Part shown: piece after piece, positions 6,703-10,000 of the stretch
How the letters are laid out: each line of letters begins with the position of its first letter
Position numbering within the stretch: the first letter of the stretch is position 1
Source of the DNA: Penaeus vannamei
Lineage: Eukaryota; Arthropoda; Malacostraca; Decapoda; Penaeidae
Direction of reading: 5' to 3'
Length of the DNA stretch: 10,000 nucleotides
Assembly (NCBI RefSeq): GCF_042767895.1
Contig: NC_091571.1
Coordinates: forward strand, 3,754,991 to 3,764,990
The notes under the pieces: generated by a model
What the model saw: the letters and a program-made list of their open reading frames with translations, nothing else
Told to the model about the DNA's origin: nothing
Databases searched by the model: none
Position numbers and translations under genes: made by a program

Positions 6703-6897
6703 TTTTTTTATTTATCTTTCTTTTTTTTTGTCTTTATTTCGCTCTCTCTTTCTTTTCCTCTTTCTCTCTCTCTCTCTTTCTTTCCCTCTCTCTACCTTTC
6801 TTTCTTTTCCACTCTTTCTCCTCTCTCTCTCCCTCCCTTCCTCCCTTTCTCTCTCTCCCTCTCCTCCTCCTCCTTCTCCCCCCCTCCTCTCTCTTTT
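6703..6897 (-). repeat. polypyrimidine tract (purine-rich on minus strand)
   Basis: T, TTTC, CTCT and CTCC units form a nearly pure pyrimidine tract on the + strand, so the polypurine strand is the minus strand, opposite in orientation to the blocks at 252-2774. Open frames through it (Ser/Leu/Phe/Pro on +, Arg/Glu/Lys on -) follow from the repeat. Confidence 0.93.
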
Positions 6898-6948
6898 AAA
6901 TCCAAATCTCCTTAAAAGTGATTTACGAGATCTATTTAACGAGGTCGC

Positions 6949-7027
6949 CATTTTGTTTGTTTACATGTGACGTCATTCTTGAGTTTGATGGATATCTCAA
7001 AACAGGACCGAGAGTAAAATGACGTCA
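6949..7027 (-). promoter_or_regulatory. candidate minus-strand promoter with two CRE palindromes
   Basis: Two perfect TGACGTCA elements sit at 6968-6975 and 7020-7027, exactly 52 bp apart (about five helical turns). TGACGTCA is the full cAMP-response/ATF site. Nearer the start, TGTTTAC at 6958-6964 reads GTAAACA on the minus strand, a forkhead-type core. On the minus strand an ATG at 6951-6949 lies 17 bases beyond the proximal site in the context AACAAAATGGCG, with A at -3 and G at +4, and AATGGCG is a partial YY1/Pho-type word. The frame begins MATSLNRSRKSLLRR and then enters the purine tract, so any real exon would have to end by splicing; the only donor-like word nearby, CTCGTAAAT, is weak. 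Motifs are directly visible; promoter function is inferred. Confidence 0.35.
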
Positions 7028-7194
7028 AATAATGATAATATTCGATATATCTAGTTTCTGTTCGTATACTTGTTCTTATTTGTAATTTTGTTTAAAATTG
7101 CTAGAAGACAAAGAAATGATAAATGGAATTTGACAAGATCGCGGTCCTATGATTATTAATGGTTGAAAAGCCGTTCGAAAGTGCTACTGCCTAT
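7028..7194. other. unique AT-rich spacer
   Basis: AT-rich DNA between the candidate promoter and the second AAT/ATT repeat. I see no open frame, RNA fold or repeat worth naming. Confidence 0.6.
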
Positions 7195-7545
7195 TTCATT
7201 ATCGTAATTATTATCGTTATTATTATTAACATGATCAACATGATCATCCTCATCATATTGTCTTTATCGTTATTATCATTATTAGTAGTATTCCTATTCG
7301 AACTGCTATTACTATCACCATAATTGCAACTTTAATAATAATAATAATAATGGTAATAATTATATTGTTATTATCTATTAATATCATCAGTAATATTATT
7401 TTCATAATAATTATGGTAATAAATAATAATAATAAACTAACAAAATAATAATAATAATAATAATATAAATAATGAATAACAATAATAAAAAAACATAATG
7501 ATAATAATAAACTAAAGTATTAGCACTAGCATTATTACAATTATT
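7195..7545. repeat. ATT/AAT trinucleotide repeat region
   Basis: A second imperfect AAT-family region: ATTATCGTT and ATCATC steps at the left, then (AAT)n runs near 7335-7350 and 7420-7500, with GTAAT and AAC interruptions. It changes from T-rich to A-rich steps along its length. No gene is seen within it. Confidence 0.92.
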
Positions 7546-7718
7546 ATCATCATTTCTGTCCTATCTCAATATTATGTTTACGTGACGAAGCCGGAGAGTT
7601 GTCAGCCTTTCTTGTTAATTTCATCAAAGTTTTGGAATGGAAAATTAATTATGAGGCACAAAAAACAGATGACTTTGGATGCACCAACATACTGACTCCT
7701 GACCTGTATAGGGTATAA
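7546..7718. other. unique spacer
   Basis: Short stretch of ordinary DNA between the AAT and GAA repeats, including a TGACG half-CRE near 7583 and a TATAAAG word near 7715. No open frame of note starts or ends in it apart from edges of the frames created by the GAA tract. Confidence 0.55.
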
Positions 7719-8160
7719 AGAAGAGGAGGAAGAGGAAGAGGAAGAAGAAAAGGAAGAGGAAGAAGGGGAAGAGGATGAAGGGGAGGAAGAAGAGGAAGAA
7801 GAAAAGGAAGATGAAGAAGGGGAGGAAGAAGAGGAAGAGGAAGAAGAAGAGAAGGAAGAAGTGGAAGAGGAGGAGGAAGAAGAGGAGGAGGAAGAAGTGG
7901 AAGAGGAGGAGGAAGAAGTGGAAGAGGAGGAGGAAGAAGTGGAAGAGGAGGAGGAAGAAGTGGAAGAGGAGGAGGAAGAAGTGGAAGAGGAGGAGGAAGA
8001 AGTGGAAGAGGAGGAGGAAGAAGAAGAGGAAGAAAAAGAGGAAGAGGAGGAGGAAGAAGAGGAAAAGGAGGAGGAAGAAGAAGAAGAGGAAGAGGAAGAA
8101 GAAGAAGAGGAGGAGGAGGAAGAAGAGGAAGAGGAAGAGGAAGAAGAAGAAGAAAAGAAA
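7719..8160 (+). repeat. GAA/GAG polypurine tract
   Basis: About 440 bases of almost uninterrupted purine, built of GAA, GAG and GGA triplets with a few T residues in GATGAA and GTGGAA. It is open in nearly every frame: poly-Glu (7696-8217, with no ATG), Lys/Arg and poly-Ser or Phe/Leu on the other strand. The Glu frame ends in ordinary residues after 8161, but it lacks a methionine, splice evidence or a domain, so coding is not supported. Pure GAA/GAG tracts can form triplex structures. Confidence 0.96.
7861..8022 (+). repeat. nested 21-bp minisatellite in the GAA tract
   Basis: A 21-bp unit starting GTGGAAGAGGAGG and ending GGAAGAA occurs once at 7861 and then in six perfect consecutive copies starting at 7897, 7918, 7939, 7960, 7981 and 8002. 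The lone GTG triplet marks the period inside an otherwise featureless purine tract. Perfect identity of the copies points to recent expansion. In the poly-Glu frame each unit is Val followed by six Glu. Confidence 0.95.
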
Positions 8161-8597
8161 AAATCTTCTAAACAACTGGAGAGCATCCCATTTGTTTATT
8201 TTTCAAGATCGCCTTGAACTAAAAAACACCTTCAAAGTCTTGCTCCTAAAACTTTCAGCGATTTCCTTACGGATGAAATATCTTCCATTTTTTTTCCGTG
8301 CGGCGAGAACAGTGAGTTGTTTTTTTTAATTCATTATAGAAAGAAATGAAGAATGGGATCGGAGGTAGGCCTATGGCAGAGCTCAACTCCTTGATCATCA
8401 TCAGCATCTGGTGCCTTCCTTCTTCACAGAAAAAGGTCGGTAACTTTATTTATTTTTTTTTTCCCAATAGTTTTATTTTCAGGCGCATTTTTGACTCTTC
8501 CAAAACTGGAAATCCCGCTCCGGTATTTCACATCATCATCCCACTTCCTCCTTTGTCTTCTACGGTCCATTTTGTCTTCTATCCTTCTCTAGAGCAT
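8161..8597. other. unique region, no gene identified
   Basis: AT-rich, ordinary-complexity DNA. A 95-codon open frame at 8346-8633 (+) has an ATG but no recognised domain; it ends in the duplicated AAACTATTTAT sequence. A splice-like CTTCCTTCTTCACAG near 8415 is followed after six bases by GTCGGT, too short for a convincing exon. I see no supportable gene. Confidence 0.5.
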
Positions 8598-8727
8598 GAT
8601 AAACCAAACTATTTATCAAACTATTTATTTTGAGAGACTATCTGTTTATAAAGATATGATTATAACTATTTATCTGTTTAGCAAGATAAACCAAACTATT
8701 TATCAAACTATTTCTTTAGAGAGAATA
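8598..8727 (+). repeat. 87-bp partial tandem duplication
   Basis: A 29-base stretch beginning GATAAACCAAACTATTTAT is identical at 8598-8626 and 8685-8713, and similarity continues through TTTAGAGAGA or TTTGAGAGA. The intervening DNA repeats related AACTATTTATCTGTTTA words. This looks like a fairly recent duplication in AT-rich DNA. Confidence 0.85.
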
Positions 8728-8795
8728 TTTATGTTTTTTTTAATTCGATCCGCGTAAAAAAAGAAGTGACTATTAGTACGGCAGGAAAGCCCGCG

Positions 8796-8839
8796 ATTGG
8801 TATCCTGCGCATGCGTGTGGAAACGAACAAGATGGCGGC
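8796..8839 (+). promoter_or_regulatory. candidate TATA-less promoter: CCAAT, NRF1 and YY1 motifs
   Basis: In 44 bases there is an inverted CCAAT box (ATTGG at 8796-8800, within GCGATTGGTA, matching the NF-Y preference on the other strand), an NRF1/Ewg-type palindrome TGCGCATGCGT at 8806-8816 that differs from the ideal site only at the last base, and a perfect YY1/Pho-type AAGATGGCGGC at 8829-8839. These three elements commonly occur together at housekeeping promoters, with the YY1 element overlapping or just downstream of the transcription start. The order and orientation favour transcription to the right. The motifs are directly visible; use as a promoter is inference. Confidence 0.5.
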
Positions 8840-8859
8840 GTCTGGAAACTCTCAATCAG
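8832..8859 (+). CDS. candidate first coding exon (partial, unrecognised)
   Basis: ATG at 8832 lies in a strong start context (AACAAGATGG, A at -3 and G at +4) inside the YY1-type element. The frame reads MAASGNSQS, then one base (G at 8859) before GTTAGG at 8860, which looks like a splice donor (TCAG|GTTAGG). Without splicing the frame stops after ten codons, at TAG 8862-8864, so only a spliced gene would make sense, with its next exon outside the visible candidates, probably beyond the window. Ala-rich starts encoded by ATGGCGGCG are common in housekeeping genes, but nothing identifies the protein. A non-coding first exon, or transcription in the opposite direction, is also possible. Confidence 0.25.
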
Positions 8860-8872
8860 GTTAGGTTAGGTT
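8859..8872 (+). repeat. short TTAGG telomere-like run
   Basis: GGTTAGGTTAGGTT holds two full TTAGG units plus partial ones. TTAGG is the ancestral arthropod telomere repeat, and short interstitial runs are scattered in many arthropod genomes. Here it directly follows, and overlaps, the putative splice donor of the candidate exon. Confidence 0.7.
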
Positions 8873-8976
8873 CGAACTTATTATCCGGAAATGACGTTTA
8901 TATACGCATACGCATGTGTGTGCCGTACGCCTAACCGCGAGAAATCGGATACGGCGACCGTACGCGTAACATCGGC

Positions 8977-9012
8977 AAAAAGAAAAAGAAAAAGAAAGAA
9001 AGAAAGAAAAAA
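8977..9012. repeat. AAAG/AAAAAG simple repeat
   Basis: An A-rich tract of AAAAAG units passing into AAAG units, right after the CpG island. The open frame crossing it from 8891 to 9202 (+) becomes Lys/Arg-rich because of the repeat; its remaining residues match nothing I recognise. Confidence 0.9.
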
Positions 9013-9243
9013 TAACAGCAAACAAAATCTACTCCTTGCCGTTGATATCATGAAAATAATTGCAATCTTTGCTATTTCTAGGATGAAAAAATCCTCTTAT
9101 AGCAGGTCCAAAACCAAAAATCCTTATAAACAAAACAATTACATACTTAAAATAACCAAACCTTTTTCCTTTAGCTGTGAAATATCCCTCTACAGTAACT
9201 AAACGATCGAATATGTTGTTTCCACGTTTCGAATAATGGATAA
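9013..9243. other. unique AT-rich spacer
   Basis: AT-rich ordinary DNA between the AAAG repeat and the right-hand satellite. No gene, hairpin or regulatory cluster stands out. TTTCGAATAATGGATAACA just before 9244 slightly resembles the TTCGAATCC part of the satellite and may be a decayed edge. Confidence 0.55.
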
Positions 9244-10000
9244 CACAGCAGTCCCCTTCGTGTCCTTCGAATCCATTCATCATGACTTCTTTTTTTAATT
9301 TTATTTATTATTCTTTTATTTAGCGTAGAATGTGTATAGCCTCCGAACACAGCAGTCCCCTTCGTATCCTTCGAATCCATTCATCATGACTTCTTTTTTT
9401 TATTTTATTTGGCGTAGAATGTGTATAACCTCTTAACAAAAGGTGTAATCCTTGCTCCGAACACAGCAGTCCCCTTCGTATCCTTCGAATCCATTCATCA
9501 TGACTTCTTTTTTTTATTTTATTTATTATTCTTTTATTTAGCGTAGAATGCGTATAACCTCTTAACAAAAGGTGTAATCCTTGCTCCGAACACAGCAGTC
9601 CCCTTCGTATCCTTCGAATCCATTCATCATGACTACTTCTTTTTATTTTATTTATTATTTTTTTTTTTATTTAGCGTAGAATGTGTATAGCCTCCGAACA
9701 CAGCAGTCCCCTTCGCATCCTTCGAATCCATTCATCATGACTTCTTTATTTTATTGTATTTTTTTTATTTAGCATAGAATGTGTATAACCTCTTAATAAA
9801 AGGTGTAATCCTTGCTCCGAACACAGCAATCTCCCTCGTATCCTTCGAATCCATTCATCATGACTTCTTTTTTAAAATTTTATTTATTATTTTTTTATTT
9901 AGCGTAGAATGCGTATAGCCTCCGAACACAGCAATCTCCTTTGTATCCTTCGAATCCATTCATCATGACTTCTTTTTTTTTTGTTTTATTTATTTATTTT
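9244..10000 (+). repeat. 7-copy satellite with short and long units, continues off the window
   Basis: The word CAGCAGT or CAGCAAT starts at 9246, 9350, 9464, 9593, 9701, 9824 and 9929, giving periods of 104, 114, 129, 108, 123 and 105 bp. The conserved part runs ACACAGCAGTCCCCTTCG, CATCCTTCGAATCC, ATTCATCATGACTTC, then a T run and TTTATTTA-rich DNA, then TAGCGTAGAATG. Long units carry about 25 extra bases containing CTTAACAAAAGGTGTAATCC between GTATAACCT and CTCCGAACA; short units lack it. T-run length also varies. The last unit is cut by the window end. Minus-strand frames across the array are artefacts of the repeat. Confidence 0.97.

Larger units (their letters stand above)
8779..8975. 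other. CpG-rich island
   Basis: I count 24 CpG dinucleotides in about 200 bases, against very few in the AT-rich DNA on either side. Clusters lie at CCCGCG, TGCGCATGCG, GGCGGCG and, at the right, ACCGCG and GTACGCGT. Such local CpG enrichment often marks an active promoter. The island contains the motif cluster at 8796-8839. Confidence 0.75.

Noticed and set aside
6712..6951. 79-codon minus-strand frame starting MATSLNRSRK.
   Set aside because: Only about the first 20 residues come from non-repeat DNA; the remainder is Arg/Glu/Lys from the purine tract. The start is kept as part of a candidate promoter finding but the frame is not called as a gene.
7602..8329. Several long open frames on both strands (poly-Ser, Phe/Leu, Lys/Arg, poly-Glu; up to 194 codons).
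   Set aside because: All arise from the GAA/GAG tract, which lacks stops in most frames. No domain, no proper start for the Glu frame (it depends on a GTG) and no splice evidence.
8401..8450. Possible micro-exon: CTTCCTTCTTCACAG acceptor followed closely by AAAAAG and a GTCGGT donor.
   Set aside because: The exon would be six bases, the donor is weak, and nothing around it supports a gene.
8891..9202. 103-codon plus-strand frame starting in the CpG island.
   Set aside because: It passes through the AAAG repeat giving Lys/Arg runs and then AT-rich DNA; no domain is recognisable and it is out of step with the better supported start at 8832.
9029..9568. Minus-strand frames containing repeated HDEWIRR-type segments.
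   Set aside because: The repeated peptide is simply the satellite unit read on the minus strand; unit lengths are not multiples of three throughout, so the frame is not maintained across the array.

Overview
This window looks like intergenic or intronic DNA from an animal nuclear genome, most likely an arthropod and quite possibly a decapod crustacean such as a penaeid shrimp. The direct clues are the extreme density of simple repeats (GA, GGGA, GATA/GACA, AAT, GAA, CA/TA), several unrelated minisatellite and satellite arrays, a short TTAGG-type telomeric-like run at 8859-8872, and the absence of prokaryotic gene organisation. The taxon is an inference; nothing here is a diagnostic marker. 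I find no complete protein-coding gene, no tRNA or rRNA gene, no recognisable transposon protein and no CRISPR array. Nearly all long open frames lie inside low-complexity DNA and encode runs such as poly-Glu, poly-Ser, poly-Asn or Arg/Glu mixtures.

Layout, left to right. 1-240: an A-rich tract, a possible decayed tRNA-like fragment and a CA repeat. 250-2775: a long succession of purine blocks (GA, GGGA, GGA, poly-G) and GATA/GACA tetranucleotides, all with purines on the + strand, broken by unique DNA at 440-710 and 1396-1945; the latter holds a strong G-quadruplex motif. 2891-3004: a 36-bp minisatellite. 3137-3475: a satellite whose period changes from about 33 to about 22.5 bp. 3711-3928: a diverged 110-bp tandem duplication. 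3929-4731: mostly unique DNA with a CA/TA microsatellite. 4732-5729: a 16-copy satellite with a mean period of 62.7 bp. 5975-6380: an AAT-family repeat. 6380-7190: mostly unique DNA with paired hairpins, a pyrimidine tract and a candidate minus-strand promoter. 7195-7545: a second AAT/ATT repeat. 7719-8160: a 440-bp GAA/GAG tract with a nested 21-bp minisatellite. 8161-8779: AT-rich DNA with an 87-bp duplication. 8779-8975: a CpG-rich island with a candidate plus-strand promoter. 9244-10000: a 7-copy satellite running off the right edge.

The places most likely to hold function are the two candidate 5' gene ends. At 8796-8860 an inverted CCAAT box, an NRF1-type palindrome and a perfect YY1/Pho-type element surround an ATG in strong Kozak context, followed by a plausible splice donor, all in the CpG island. 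At 6949-7027, on the opposite strand, two perfect cAMP-response palindromes exactly 52 bp apart lie upstream of another ATGGCG in good context. If both are real they are divergent promoters separated by about 1.9 kb of repeats. Two satellites also carry regulatory-like words in most copies: heat-shock-element dimers in the 62.7-bp array, and A-box/B-box/T-run layouts resembling degenerate RNA polymerase III units in the right-hand array. These are sequence observations; function is unproven.
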